Below, piece after piece: positions 11,105-21,847 of a stretch of 64,000 bases of DNA. Position 1 is the stretch's first letter; each line of letters begins with the position of its first letter. A program made the position numbers and the translations under genes. Origin of the DNA: Isoetes taiwanensis (Eukaryota; Streptophyta; Lycopodiopsida; Isoetales; Isoetaceae). The notes below the pieces were generated by a model that saw nothing but the letters and a program-made list of their open reading frames with translations, was not told the origin of the DNA and made no database searches. The stretch is from positions 16,772,891-16,836,890 of the forward strand of contig JAJEKV010000027.1 of the NCBI GenBank assembly GCA_021234155.1, given 5' to 3'.

Positions 11105-11125
11105 AATAGAATAGAATAGAATATG
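11105..11125 (-). repeat. Microsatellite-like 3' tail of the truncated LINE
   Basis: On the minus strand the element ends in repeats of ATTCT rather than a plain poly(A). This is a recognised alternative 3' tail among some LINE clades. Confidence 0.6.
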
Positions 11126-11300
11126 ATTTTATCGTCCACGGAGACCAACTGGCCTATGGGACCCAAGTACAAAGAGAGAGCAGCGATATTACTACCGGAT
11201 TAAAAACCCCGCCCAAGGGTTTCGGGAAAAACTTTAGTAGCAATAAGGATGCCGACATACTTGCACTGATTATATACATAATCACAAGTACACGGTGAGG

Positions 11301-12009
11301 TTAATGTCGGACAGGGGGGCATAACTGAGTCCGCATATCCATTACCTCTCGGAGGTACGATCCCAACAAGCCTACAGAGGCCGTGTTCAGTAGCTCATGC
11401 AAGGCCTGATGGGGCACAACTAACCGAACATACCGAGCCCGGATATGCTCGTCTGGACAGGCCCGGCAGGGCGTGACTTTCATCCTCAATGGCGCCCTGT
11501 TGGCGGCACTGCCGACTCTGTCCTCCGCGGCTCCCGAATCCATCTCCCCGTCTCAATGCGGAGGTGGTGTGCACTGTCGCGAATGGAAGCAATCACCTGC
11601 GCTCTTTCATGGGTAGATGGGTGCGCAGGTAGTGGTGTGGGCCCTCGTGAGCATGGGATTAACTCCGCTGTCGATAATTTGCCACCTTGACATGTGACGG
11701 GGCCTCTGCATCCCAAAGCTTGGCCATGAAGCAAGCATCCAAATCTTGCTTCAAGGCGGCCGTTCCTTCGGTGTATGCACCGGTCCACATCCGTGTGCTG
11801 CACATTCCATAGCGAAACCACTGGGCTTGCTTGTCTTTCCAAAGGCCCGGGCTTTGAGTCGCCAAGGGCCCATCGCCCTTGCCAAAGCAAGGTTGGGCGG
11901 TCGGGCTTCATCCATAGCCACCACCTTCCGGAAGTAAATAATGTGACGTTCAGTAGCGACCCCTCGTAATGGAAGGAAGCAGCCCGTCTCTGGAGCAAGA
12001 TCTGATATG
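11301..12009 (-). pseudogene. C-terminal part of the truncated LINE's reverse transcriptase protein
   Basis: The minus-strand coding continues from the part that ends at 24522. Frames switch at least twice: one segment runs down to 11486, a second covers 11659-11865, and a third ends at 11301 with a CRACPDEHIR-type cysteine/histidine cluster and a conserved-looking C-terminus. Such a Cys/His cluster at the end of a LINE ORF2 is common. The part is separated from its N-terminal half by the 12.5-kb G1 insertion. Confidence 0.6.
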
Positions 12010-13600
12010 TGTGGCGTCCCCTACTCCTTATCACGATGCCCGCATCGTTATTCGAAGGAGGAGCATTCCCTCCGGCGGTGCGGCGCGGGGGCCATCCACG
12101 CGACTCTACTCCCATGGGGCGAGCCGGCAAGGGAAGAGTGGATGTGTCATTCACCCGCCTTCCATCGGTCGACCTATCTCAAGGAAGCGTGAATAAACAA
12201 ACGTGAGCACAACTAACAATATACAATCACCATAGAGATAGCAACATCATAGAGATAACAATACCTTCATAGCAACAACAACAAGGGGAGTCCCTACCGG
12301 GGCTCGGACTCAAGAGGGATGACCGACGGCTAGGTCTCGAGTTCTTCTGCGCATGCAATTCATGGCAATGGATTTGGGCGGCATAGAACATGGCTTAGGT
12401 AGTCCACTCCATCCGCCCCTCCCGTGCACACTTTGCGAGTAGGCTGAAAAGTGTTGGGACTTGACCGTAGCTTCTTAGGGTGAATAGCCAACGGGGCTAC
12501 TATTGTTGGTTGCATCTCCCCAGCCCGATGAGGCGGGGAAGAGAGTTTCCTCTCCTCCAGAGGCATCCATGCTCATCGCAGGCGGCTAGAGGGCCACTGC
12601 CCTTATTCGACTTGAACTCACTGGAAGGTCATATTCACCACCCCACGAGTGTCGAGCTCATGCCTTGCCCACACGCAGTGACAAGCCATTAAGCCTAGCC
12701 CGCAGAGACCCCCGATAGGCTTTACTACCAGAGGGGTCAATCCGCGATGAGACAAGTTCCTCCTTATCAACCGGCCTTGCCCCTTCACCCACAGCCAGGT
12801 GGGCTCCTGTGCACGGGCCGCAAGTACTTGGGAACTAAGGTGCTATGCTAGGAGCATCTACTACACATCCTTTAGGTCTCTACCCCCCTTCCCAATACAA
12901 GGAGGTCACAGAGTGGAATACATGCAATATCACAGAACAGAATTAGAGAATCACATCAATCTTATCTACTTAACACCCAATGTTAGGTTCGTTCGTTAGA
13001 GTATCAGATCTAGGGATCTACAAGGCTTCTGGAGATGATCTAACATACTAAATCGGCATATTGCCACGCCCAAAGACGGTTTTGCACAACAGAACAACTA
13101 GATACCTGCTCCTTGGTTCGCTCCTGATCCTCGGAAGGCGTCCATACTCCTGATCTTGGCGAAGACGGCTGCTACTCAACAACCTGTTGTGCAAATCCGG
13201 CTTTTCGGAGCCTGGCAATGCGATTTCGAGTCCTACCTTGGCCGAATGGGCCCAAGGGAACCCTAAATGCGAAAAAGGAAAGGAAGCTCTAGAGAACCCT
13301 AATTGGCAAAATGAAAGGAGAGCTAGGGTCTAGGGTTTTAGCCCTTATATAGACCCTATTTAGGTTAGGGCATCCATATGGACAAATGGCTTTAAGCCAT
13401 TTGGAAATGGATGAACAAGGAACCTTTTGTTGTGTATGTTTAATTACATACCCAACATCCAAAGTTGCCCCCTAGGTGCAACCTTTAGCTCCTAGGTGCA
13501 ACATTATCCCGCTCTCAGGTACATGTCAACTGTGACATGTACGTGTGACGTGGTAGTATAATATAAGTATTCGGGGCGTATATTATGCTGGAACGTCACA
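12010..13600 (-). repeat. 3' LTR of G1
   Basis: It starts TGTGGCGTCCCC (one change from the usual TGTGACG) and ends AACGTCACA. It is near-identical by eye to the 5' LTR at 22927-24521; many of the differences are small CAG/CTG-to-CG type changes. TATA-like CTATATAA is on the minus strand at 13345-13352 and CCACGTCA at 13546-13553. Confidence 0.93.
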
Positions 13601-13612
13601 TTCTCCCCACCT
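13601..13612 (-). other. Polypurine tract of G1
   Basis: The minus strand reads AGGTGGGGAGAA directly before the 3' LTR. This is the expected second-strand primer. A second near-copy is at 13641-13652, and a perfect hairpin (GATGCTG, TCCT, CAGCATC; 13619-13636) lies between them. Confidence 0.85.
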
Positions 13613-13652
13613 TGACTTGATGCTGTCCTCAGCATCACGCATCTCCCCACCT

Positions 13653-14437
13653 TGGGTACCTGCATATCCTGCAATTACAACAACTTTTATATCCATGTTA
13701 TATTAATCACCTCAGGTAATATTTATAGTTTATTGTAATTGTACTATGGTGGGAGGCTCTTCCGTCCTCTATTTCATAATCTATTATTGACAAAATTATC
13801 ATCAATTATAGTTTAGAAGTTTTAAGCTAGAACTCCATATCGCCTCCTCACAACACATTATGGCCAAAATTATGTGTTGTGAGTCCTCATAGCGCTACCC
13901 TCCTGCCGCTTGATCCTTCTAATTGCCTGCAGGATGTACGCTACGTTAGTACATTTTTAATTATTATAAGGGTTGGTTGTGAGGGAACCACCCATTAAAT
14001 ACAATTATATGGATGCAAAGCATATCTCCCGGCATAGGAAGTTTATGCTTCTCCCATCATGGCCGAGGAGACAGCGCCCTATCATGCCTATATGCCGCTC
14101 ATGCCTACACCTGTAGTTGCCCAGCGTGGGGACTTGGGTCCTTCCCGTATATGGGGCGTGAAGGGCCTTCCCCCGTAGGCATTGACTAGAGGTGCTTTTC
14201 CTATCAGTGCATACCTGAATGACCTCCTTTCTCTCGAGGTCGTCTACTTCCGTGGAACAGAAGTAGACTTCCAATCTACCTTCCACTCATCCAACCGGAA
14301 ACGCGGTCATGCCTACATTGACATTACACCACGCCCTAGAGAGCACCTTAGTGGTCTCATCATCGGTAATAATGCATGCACCCCATGCCTAGCATAGGCT
14401 GCATGCATAGATTAGCCTTAGCTACACATGCTTTAAT
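13653..14437 (-). other. 3' untranslated region of G1
   Basis: Non-coding between the pol stop and the polypurine tracts. It contains a perfect 9-bp hairpin at 14242-14268 (GTCTACTTC, loop, GAAGTAGAC) that is kept in G2 at 29067-29093. Confidence 0.7.
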
Positions 14438-17400
14438 CTAACCCCAAATCGACATGCCTGAGCCGACATCTTGATTGCTGATGTCGACTACTTCGGTGAC
14501 GAGCCGACCTTTGCATTGCTCCATAAACTCGGGGTACTGCTTCTTAAGATCCGATTCCAGTACCCACGTAGCATCTTCCACTGGTAAGTGCTTCCACTTC
14601 ACAAGGTATTGGAGAAATTTTGACCTTCTCGTCTTCTTATAAGATCTATTAAGAAGGACTTCCGGGACGATTTCAATATGCTCGTCCGTCATTTCTAAAA
14701 AGTCATTTGTCTCCAATACTTCCTCGGGGTTTGGGGTGTGCCTCTTTAGCAGACTTACGTGGAAAACTTTATGGATTTTAAGATGTGCTGGCAGGTCCAA
14801 CTTGTAGGATTGGGTACCTACTCTCTTCTCTATCCTGAAGGGTCCAGCCCATCTTGGAGCAAGCTTCTTGCAATTGCCGATGCGGAGCTTGGCCTGCTTG
14901 ACTTTGATCTTCAACCAAACTTTGTCTCTCACTTCAAATTCTCTTACTGTCCTATGCTTGTCAGCGATGCTTTTCTGCCTGCTTCTTGCTGCAAGGAGGT
15001 ATCCTCTCACTTCCTCCACCAAGTCTTGCATTTCCGAAAGCATCTGCTGGGAGACTTCCACCTTGGACACAGGGTTGTGCCAAGTATCCGGGGTAAGACA
15101 CTGATACCCGTAATTAATCATAAAAGGGCTCATCTGCGATGACTCCTGCTTGGTGCTGTTGTACGCAAACTCTACTAAGTGGATGAAATCATCCCACTTG
15201 GATTGCTTGTTCCATACATAGCTTCTTAACATATCTTCGATGATCCTGTTTGTCCTCTCCGTCTGACCATCTGTTTGGGGATGGTATGCCGTGCTCATCG
15301 AAAGCTTTGTCTGGATGGTGGTGAATAGAACCTGCCAAAAGGCGCTCATAAACTTGGAGTCTCTATCCGAGATTATCTCCCTCGGCATGCCATGGAGCCT
15401 AAAAATCTCCTTAACAAATAGGTTAGCCGTGTCTAATGCCGTATCGGTTGTCCTGCACGACACAAAGTGTGCCATCTTTGACAACTTATCTACTACCACC
15501 ATCAAGGCATCTTTGCCTCTTGCTGTTCTTGGGAGTCCTGTAATGAAATCCATGCTTATTACCTCCCACTTAGCGTTGGGTACGGGCAATGGTTCCAAGG
15601 CACCTGGAATCCGGAGCTGTTCCGCCTTTGTCTGCTGGCATATCTGGCATTCTCTAATATATTTTGCTATTTCCTTCTTCATGCCGGGCCAATAATAAAT
15701 GCTTCTAATCTTGAAGTATGTCTTCATGAACCCTGCATGCCCTGCTATGGGACTATTGTGTGTATCATTCAAGATAAGCTTTCTAACTTCCGAAGATTTT
15801 GGCACACACAATTTATTTTTATAGTATAGCAAATTTCCCTCCTTCTTGTAGTGCCTGAACATCTCCCTTTCCTTGTCGGTCCTGACCTCTTTGGAAATGC
15901 TCGCCCAAACTTCCTTGAAGTCGAGGTCCGTCGGCAATTTTTCCTCGATCTTCTTGCCAAACTCGCTTACGAGTGTTGATATGGCGTTACAATGAATTCT
16001 TGTTGCCAATGGCTTCCTGGAAAGGGCATCCGCAACCACGTTGAGCTTCCCTGGCTTATAACTTATCTCAAAGTCATATTCTTCCAAGAATTCCATCCAT
16101 CTCCTTTGCCTCAAATTAAGGAGCGGCTGCGTAAATATGTATTGAAGGCTTTGATGATCTGTGTCTAGCTGGAATTTTCTTCCCAGTAGATAATGCCTCC
16201 AAATTCTTAAAGCCCTTACTATGGCCAGGAGCTCTTGATCGTGCGTTGGGTAGCGCTGCTCGGCGTCGTTCAACTTCTTGGAATCATAGGCCACTACTCT
16301 TTCCTCCTGCATGAGGACTGCGCCTGTCGCTGTCCTGCTAGCATCTGTTGCTACGAGCTTATCTTTGGTCGGATCTGGCAAGACCAAAACTGGCGCCGTC
16401 GTCAAAGCTTCCTTTAGTGTCTCAAATGCTTTTTGGGCCTTGTTTTGCCAATGAGATGCCCAATCTTTTATCTTCCCACCTTTTGTGAGATCCGTTAATG
16501 GCGCTGCTACCTTGGCAAAATTCTTCACAAATCTTCTATAATAGCCTGCTAGGCCTAGGAAGCTCCTGACTTCATGCGTGTTCTTAGGTGCCGGCCAGCC
16601 GATCACGGCTTCGATCTTTGCAGGGTCTGTGGAAATGCCTTCTGCTGTGATCACGTGCCCCAAGTACTCCACTCTTTCTGTTGCGAAGTGGCACTTTGAT
16701 AACTTCGCAAAGAGTTGATGCCTTCTCAGCCTTTCAAGCACCTTCCTCAAATGTTGGGCGTGGTCATCCACAGACTTGCTATACACCAAGATATCGTCGA
16801 AGAAGACTATGATGAAGGAATCTAAAAATTCGCGGAAGACATCGTTCATTAACCTCATGAATGTGGCTGGTGCATTAGACAATCCAAAGGGCATAACTGT
16901 GAACTCATAGTGCCCATATCTTGTCCTGAACGCTGTCTTATGGATGTCTTCTTCTTTGATCCTAATCTGGTGATACCCTGATCTGAGATCTATTTTGGAG
17001 AAGATCTTCGCTCCCTGCAGCTGATCCATTAAGTCATCCGACCTAGGCAAGGCATACTTATTTTTGATAGTGTGCTTATTCAGTTGGCGATAATCAATGC
17101 ACATCCTAAGGCTCCCATCCTTCTTCTTCACAAAGAGAATAGGGGCTCCGAACGGGGAGACACTAGGTCTTATGAACCCTAGGTCTAGCAATTCTTGCAA
17201 TTGCTTCTTTAACTCCGTCAACTCCTCGGTTGACATCCTATAAGGTGCCTTGCTTGTAGGTTTCGTCCCAGGTTCAAGTGCTATTTCACACTCGACTCCT
17301 CTATAGGGCGGAAGCTGCTTAATCTCATCAGGAAACAAGTCATGAAATTCCTCGATCAACTTTGCTATTGGTCTGGGGAGCTTGCTAGGTTGTTTGATCT

Positions 17401-18136
17401 CTTTATTTCTCTCCGGCTCCTGATCTTCGAGCTCAAGCTTAAGGAGGTAGGCCACCTGCTGCTTTCTTATGCACTTAAGCAATTTTTCACTACTCATGCA
17501 TTGCATGATTGGGGTTACTTCTTTACCTGTGATCTCGATGACCTTGCCCTCTGGAGTTGTTAAGGTCACCTTACGTTTCCCACAATCGATGATTGCTCCT
17601 GCTGGTCCAAGATATTCCATTCCAATAATCAGATCATACTTGCCTATATTCATGACTTCCGCTCCCAATGCAACATTAACACCTGGCAAGTCTACATTGA
17701 AGTTTATTCTCTTCCCTGCTGTATGCCTAACTGCTCCATTGGCTAAGACGACTGGCCTGGGCTTGGACTTTAACGGCTTTAACTTCAACATGCTTACCAT
17801 CCTAGGGGATGCAAAATTATGACTGCTCCCTGAGTCTATCAATACTATAAAGGATTTCTCTTGGGCTTTCCCGGTGGTTGAAATCACCTTATACTGACTT
17901 TCTGCATTTCCTGTATCAATAGCTACGAAAATGTGACACTCACCATGGATGTAGTCTCGTGCTTCGTCGTCGTCTGCGTCCGAAGGTGTCTCCCATCCCA
18001 GTTCTGCCAATGCTGCATTCATTATCAGGGGGCAGTTGTTGGTCCTATGCCCTGGCTGGAAGCATCTGAAACATAGCTGCTTTTCTATACACTCCTGCTT
18101 CTTCTCCTTGGGAATGGACTGCAGAAATTGCCTCAC
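14438..18136 (-). CDS. pol: Gag C-terminus/pol polyprotein of G1 with chromodomain
   Basis: This 1232-residue open frame carries the enzymes for reverse transcription and integration. Visible in order: a CCHC zinc knuckle (C22, C25, H30, C35) from the end of gag; an aspartic protease with DSGSS near residue 101; reverse transcriptase with FFDD near 445; RNase H with TDASR and TDHQS; an integrase with an HHCC zinc region, the first D in MDFITG (about 863), then SDRDSKF and the E in [11 protein letters not shown]; a GPY/F-like region (WAGPFRI); and a C-terminal chromodomain ([14 protein letters not shown], about 1165-1215). The chromodomain defines a chromovirus. The frame is uninterrupted, so pol could be functional. 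The first methionine is probably not the true start; gag lies upstream with frame breaks. Confidence 0.95.
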   Translation of the reverse strand: MRQFLQSIPKEKKQECIEKQLCFRCFQPGHRTNNCPLIMNAALAELGWETPSDADDDEARDYIHGECHIFVAIDTGNAESQYKVISTTGKAQEKSFIVLIDSGSSHNFASPRMVSMLKLKPLKSKPRPVVLANGAVRHTAGKRINFNVDLPGVNVALGAEVMNIGKYDLIIGMEYLGPAGAIIDCGKRKVTLTTPEGKVIEITGKEVTPIMQCMSSEKLLKCIRKQQVAYLLKLELEDQEPERNKEIKQPSKLPRPIAKLIEEFHDLFPDEIKQLPPYRGVECEIALEPGTKPTSKAPYRMSTEELTELKKQLQELLDLGFIRPSVSPFGAPILFVKKKDGSLRMCIDYRQLNKHTIKNKYALPRSDDLMDQLQGAKIFSKIDLRSGYHQIRIKEEDIHKTAFRTRYGHYEFTVMPFGLSNAPATFMRLMNDVFREFLDSFIIVFFDDILVYSKSVDDHAQHLRKVLERLRRHQLFAKLSKCHFATERVEYLGHVITAEGISTDPAKIEAVIGWPAPKNTHEVRSFLGLAGYYRRFVKNFAKVAAPLTDLTKGGKIKDWASHWQNKAQKAFETLKEALTTAPVLVLPDPTKDKLVATDASRTATGAVLMQEERVVAYDSKKLNDAEQRYPTHDQELLAIVRALRIWRHYLLGRKFQLDTDHQSLQYIFTQPLLNLRQRRWMEFLEEYDFEISYKPGKLNVVADALSRKPLATRIHCNAISTLVSEFGKKIEEKLPTDLDFKEVWASISKEVRTDKEREMFRHYKKEGNLLYYKNKLCVPKSSEVRKLILNDTHNSPIAGHAGFMKTYFKIRSIYYWPGMKKEIAKYIRECQICQQTKAEQLRIPGALEPLPVPNAKWEVISMDFITGLPRTARGKDALMVVVDKLSKMAHFVSCRTTDTALDTANLFVKEIFRLHGMPREIISDRDSKFMSAFWQVLFTTIQTKLSMSTAYHPQTDGQTERTNRIIEDMLRSYVWNKQSKWDDFIHLVEFAYNSTKQESSQMSPFMINYGYQCLTPDTWHNPVSKVEVSQQMLSEMQDLVEEVRGYLLAARSRQKSIADKHRTVREFEVRDKVWLKIKVKQAKLRIGNCKKLAPRWAGPFRIEKRVGTQSYKLDLPAHLKIHKVFHVSLLKRHTPNPEEVLETNDFLEMTDEHIEIVPEVLLNRSYKKTRRSKFLQYLVKWKHLPVEDATWVLESDLKKQYPEFMEQCKGRLVTEVVDISNQDVGSGMSIWG

Positions 18137-19309
18137 TGTTTGGGAATAGTTAGACCTGGCTCCTTGCTCCTTGAAGCTTACCTGTTTCCTTTCCTGCTTG
18201 CCACCGCTTGTGTTGCCTTGCTTCCCATAATTTGAGTTGTACTGCGTCTTGCTAGCTACTGGGCTTGCCGCCCTTGGGCTATAGCCTCATGTGCCCTTCC
18301 CCTTATCCTGGAAATATTGCTGCCTTGGTGCATGCTCTTGCGGTCCTATTCCTTGCAAACTTATGGCCTTTGCTTCTGCCTCTGACACAGACTTCGGGGG
18401 TTTATTGCTCTTACAAGCTTGCGGATCTCGTCGTTCAACCCTTCGATATAGCCTTCCACCGCATGCTTCTCACTCAACTTTGGCACATAAAGCCTTAGTC
18501 TCATAAATTCTTCCGTGTATTTCTGTACTGATTTGTTGCCCTGTTGCAGCCTATAAAACTGTTGCATCATGTTGCACTTATGTTCTCTTGGCACATAATG
18601 ATGTTTGAACGCCTTGGCAAACTTCCTGAATTTGCAACTGTCCCTGCTCAGACCGTGAGCTTTAGCATACCCCTTCCACCAAATTCTGGCTGCTCCCTTG
18701 AGGTTTGCTGTTGCTACCCTGCCTTTATCTTTATCTTTCATGCCATAGGCGTTGCCGTACTCACTCATCTCGTCCAGCCACGCCTCTGCTTCCATTCCGG
18801 ATCTGTTTTCTCACGAAATTTGCTCTAACTTTCGGCTTTCCACACATTACTAAGGGCGGAGTCAACTTTCTTACGGTAATCGATTGCGTGACCTGCCCCA
18901 CATCACGGTTTGGATCTGCCGCCGTGATCCCGTCTCTCTTCTTCTGCTCCTCCTCGATCTTAGCCGAAGTTCACGTATCTGAGCTGGAGCTCGAGGATCC
19001 CGAACTAGGAGATCTTCTCCTTCTGCTTCTCTTCCTTTGTTGCACTGTCCGGCCAGCTGGTGTTTCCGGCAAAGGTACATTCTGGTCCTGTCCTCCTATT
19101 GCTGCTACCCCTGCTAACAATGCCCTTATGTCGTGGATGTCCGATCTGATCTGGGATAGCTCCTCTTCCGGTGTTACTGCTTCAAATTCTGGGCGCAAAT
19201 TCCTCGGCTGGAAGCGCCTTGGTGGGGTATGTTCTTGTTCTCGCTGCCTGTGTTCATCAAGGTTTCTAGGTACTCTAGCTGCATGCACATTAGAGTACAT
19301 TCTGATCAT
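18137..19309 (-). pseudogene. gag: Gag of G1, frame-broken
   Basis: A retrotransposon gag domain is clear at 18795-18361 (motifs AARIWWKGY, YVPREHKCNM, QKYTEEFMRLR, YIEGLNDEI). An N-terminal segment starting near 19309 is rich in R and S. Frames change between about 18970 and 18795 and again between 18360 and 18136. Whether these are real or assembly errors is unclear, because pol just downstream is intact. The product would form the virus-like particle. Confidence 0.8.
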
Positions 19310-19439
19310 TAGTTCTTGGTTTGTGTGTTACGTTGCTTTACTTGTTTATACAATTTGAGGGATTAATTATATACAAAAAGAGATATATATTATACTCATA
19401 TATATATATTAAAACATTTACATGCAAGTTAATAAACTT

Positions 19440-20954
19440 CTACTCTTGAAATTTCTTGAGGTAGTCAGGGTGGTCTTCCAAAAATTTCTTCACTTGGGCC
19501 GTACCTAATGACCCTGTTAAGTTCCTGAGAATATTTGTTGCCGTCCCTCCTCGGAGTACTGCCTCCATGTCTTCAATTCTCCTATCTGATGTATACGCAG
19601 CTGTCACTGCCAATCTGCCCTGCCGCCTATAAGGGATTGCAAAGTCGAAGATGGTCAATGCAATCGCTCTCTTGATCAGGACAACATGATCGATGTTTGG
19701 AGCTAGTCGGGCATGGTGTCCAAACCCTGAGAGGGCGATGAGCATAAAGACCCCTTCTTCGCCTCGTGGGCTAAATTGGCGGTGAATAACCGCTATTCTT
19801 CCGTCTAGCAGCAACGGCAGGTAGTATCTAAGCGCTTTATCATGCCCTGCTTCTTCGGCAGACGAGGAAGTTGCCCTGTGCCTTCCCGCGAAGTCATCCA
19901 CTGGTACTTCCTCTAGCTCTCTGAAGTCTTGGTGCACCAGCCTCCTTAGGTTGATACTGCCTCCATGTTGCTTCAGGATTGGTGTTGGCGAGCTCGGTAA
20001 CAATACTGAGGTGGACTTGCCCTTGATGCCCATTTGTTCCTGAATCGCCATGAACTCCTCCTCCGAGGGCAATTCCTTTTCGGTCATCATCTGCCTGATA
20101 CCTGCGTAAGCTTCTATATCTGATGAAGTCTCGCCGGTGAAGGTTCTGGCTTCTCTTATGCTGATGGGGAAGTCCTGAGCTTCTCGATCGATGAAGTCGT
20201 CGAGGTCCGCCTGCTGTCGTAGGAGATGCAAAATCTCATCTACCCTAAGACCTCTGTCACGGCACTGTGGAAGATTCTTAATGTCATGAAGGGTTAGATA
20301 TGCCTCGCCTGCTATGAACACCGGTGTCAAGCTTGTAATGCCCTGCCCGAGTGGTGGGGCTCTTCTTGTTGCTCTCAGTCCCTCTTCGAAGCTTTGGATC
20401 TGCTGTTCTGCTTGCTGCCTCTCTTGCTCCAGATCCAGGTCTTCAGGGTCCGACTCGTATTCCTCCTCTTCTTCCTCTTCTTCTTGCTCGTACTCGAGTC
20501 GCATGCGTTCCTCCTCTGCTGCGGCCATGGCTATGGGTTCAACTTCTAAAGGCTGAACTGAGGGTTCCCCTATCTGGGTTTGACCCCGAAGAGATAGAAA
20601 GATGGCTACAGCTGCTGTATAGGAGAAGTACCTCCTCCTATTGACAGAGATGGACATGTAGTTGGGAAGGCGGACTGCTTTATTCTCTAAATACTTATCT
20701 ACATTTGGGATATCTTGCAGGGCTGACTTGAGGGCCGTGTTAGGTGCAAAATATCCTACACAAGGTGGGAGTTCTACCAAAGATGGTCCTATCTTGGCAT
20801 GGAACTCAGACATGATGTTCTGGTAGAAGGGAGTGGCGTTGATGGTAGCTTCAATGTCGAGTTCCCTTCGGAAGACACTGAAGACAGATTCGATGTCAGC
20901 TTCAGCTACATGAGCTGTGGCGCTGTACCATCGCTTGAATGAGGAAGTGGCCAT
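19440..20954 (-). CDS. Glutamate-rich accessory protein of G1, unrecognised family
   Basis: The open frame is 542 codons from 21068. The likely start is the internal methionine at 20952-20954 (MATSSFKRW), giving about 504 residues: the same start is used in G2 (MATSDFQRW, 34590-34592), and the upstream methionine overlaps the TATA box. I do not recognise the family. Features: an N-terminal region with a conserved PPC-GYF motif, a run of eight glutamates and further acidic residues at about 155-180, a probable coiled coil with many Q and E after it, and a conserved C-terminus ending near GTAQVKKFLEDHP. The gene lies between the histone-like gene and gag in G0, G1 and G2. The acidic stretch resembles those of histone chaperones in composition only; a role with the histone-like protein is inference. 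Confidence 0.8.
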   Translation of the reverse strand: MATSSFKRWYSATAHVAEADIESVFSVFRRELDIEATINATPFYQNIMSEFHAKIGPSLVELPPCVGYFAPNTALKSALQDIPNVDKYLENKAVRLPNYMSISVNRRRYFSYTAAVAIFLSLRGQTQIGEPSVQPLEVEPIAMAAAEEERMRLEYEQEEEEEEEEYESDPEDLDLEQERQQAEQQIQSFEEGLRATRRAPPLGQGITSLTPVFIAGEAYLTLHDIKNLPQCRDRGLRVDEILHLLRQQADLDDFIDREAQDFPISIREARTFTGETSSDIEAYAGIRQMMTEKELPSEEEFMAIQEQMGIKGKSTSVLLPSSPTPILKQHGGSINLRRLVHQDFRELEEVPVDDFAGRHRATSSSAEEAGHDKALRYYLPLLLDGRIAVIHRQFSPRGEEGVFMLIALSGFGHHARLAPNIDHVVLIKRAIALTIFDFAIPYRRQGRLAVTAAYTSDRRIEDMEAVLRGGTATNILRNLTGSLGTAQVKKFLEDHPDYLKKFQE

Positions 20955-21065
20955 GAGCACTGAGGAGCTGGGAATGACAGACAGATGCTGAAGCGCCATA
21001 AGGATCAGGAAAATCGGCTTGGAGCAGAGAGCGAGGTTGTAAGGTGCAAATGACACTTGGGGTTC

Positions 21066-21074
21066 CATTTATAG
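21066..21074 (-). promoter_or_regulatory. TATA box of the G1 accessory gene
   Basis: The minus strand reads CTATAAATG about 112 bp before the start codon at 20952-20954, with TTAGGGTTTT just upstream. Confidence 0.6.
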
Positions 21075-21236
21075 GCAAAACCCTAATTTTGGGAAAAATT
21101 TTAGGTTTGCAGTCCCCTGAATTTCTAGGGTCTAGAGGTATAATTCATGTGCTACTGAACTTGGAAATGCTCCTAAGGGTCCCTAAGCATGATTTTGGTT
21201 CGCCTAAGGACAGCTTTGGGGTCAATTCGGGCTTGA

Positions 21237-21309
21237 CCACTCACACAGTGCGCCAGAGTGGGATCGGTTCGGGAACCGAATCGGTTCGGGCGCACTCTGT
21301 GAGGGGTGG
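21237..21309 (-). repeat. G1 leader hairpin 1
   Basis: Outer arms CACTCACACAGTGCGCC and GGGCGCACTCTGTGAGGGG, inner stem CGGTTCGGGAACCG. It lies between the histone-like and accessory genes. Confidence 0.78.
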
Positions 21310-21441
21310 GCTCCTATTTCGGTCAATGTTGATACTAAACTGAAGAACTAAGAGTATAATCCTGGATATCTCGTCGAGATAACCTGGATTGAGCCATTAC
21401 TCGCCTCATTCGGGCAAGTTTTGGTCTAGATTGGGGGTCGA

Positions 21442-21514
21442 CCACTCACACAGTGCGCCAGGGTAGGCTCGGATTCCAAACCAAATGGGTCTGGGTGCAC
21501 TCTGTGAGGGGTGG
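21442..21514 (-). repeat. G1 leader hairpin 2
   Basis: The same outer arms as hairpin 1, with a weaker inner stem around GGATTCCAAACC. Confidence 0.72.
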
Positions 21515-21645
21515 AACTCCATTCGGTTGATAGTTGGCCAGTTTTGACAAACTATGGGTCAAATCCTACTAATTAAGGTGAGCTGGGTCGAATGGTATAC
21601 CTACTTTCTGCATTTAGGCAAGATTGGGCACCAAACTATGCTCGA

Positions 21646-21719
21646 CCACTCACACAGTGCGCCAGGGCAGAGTTGGTTTATAAACCGATCTGGTTGGGGC
21701 GCACTCTGTGAGGGGTAGG
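21646..21719 (-). repeat. G1 leader hairpin 3
   Basis: The same outer arms, with inner palindrome GGTTTATAAACC. It is the hairpin closest to the 3' end of the histone-like gene. Confidence 0.78.
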
Positions 21720-21847
21720 ACCAAATGCTTGGTTTTTGTTCCAATTTTGCTATTTTCTAAATACAGAATTCGGTAATGCATCCTACTTACACTCAATTAA
21801 TTTACCAACTACAAACTTATACTAGAAAGAAGGTTATTTACAACAGT

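Noticed and set aside
11486-12154. Single 222-codon minus-strand protein
   Set aside because: It joins LTR sequence above 12010 to the LINE fragment; only the part up to 12009 is genuine LINE coding.
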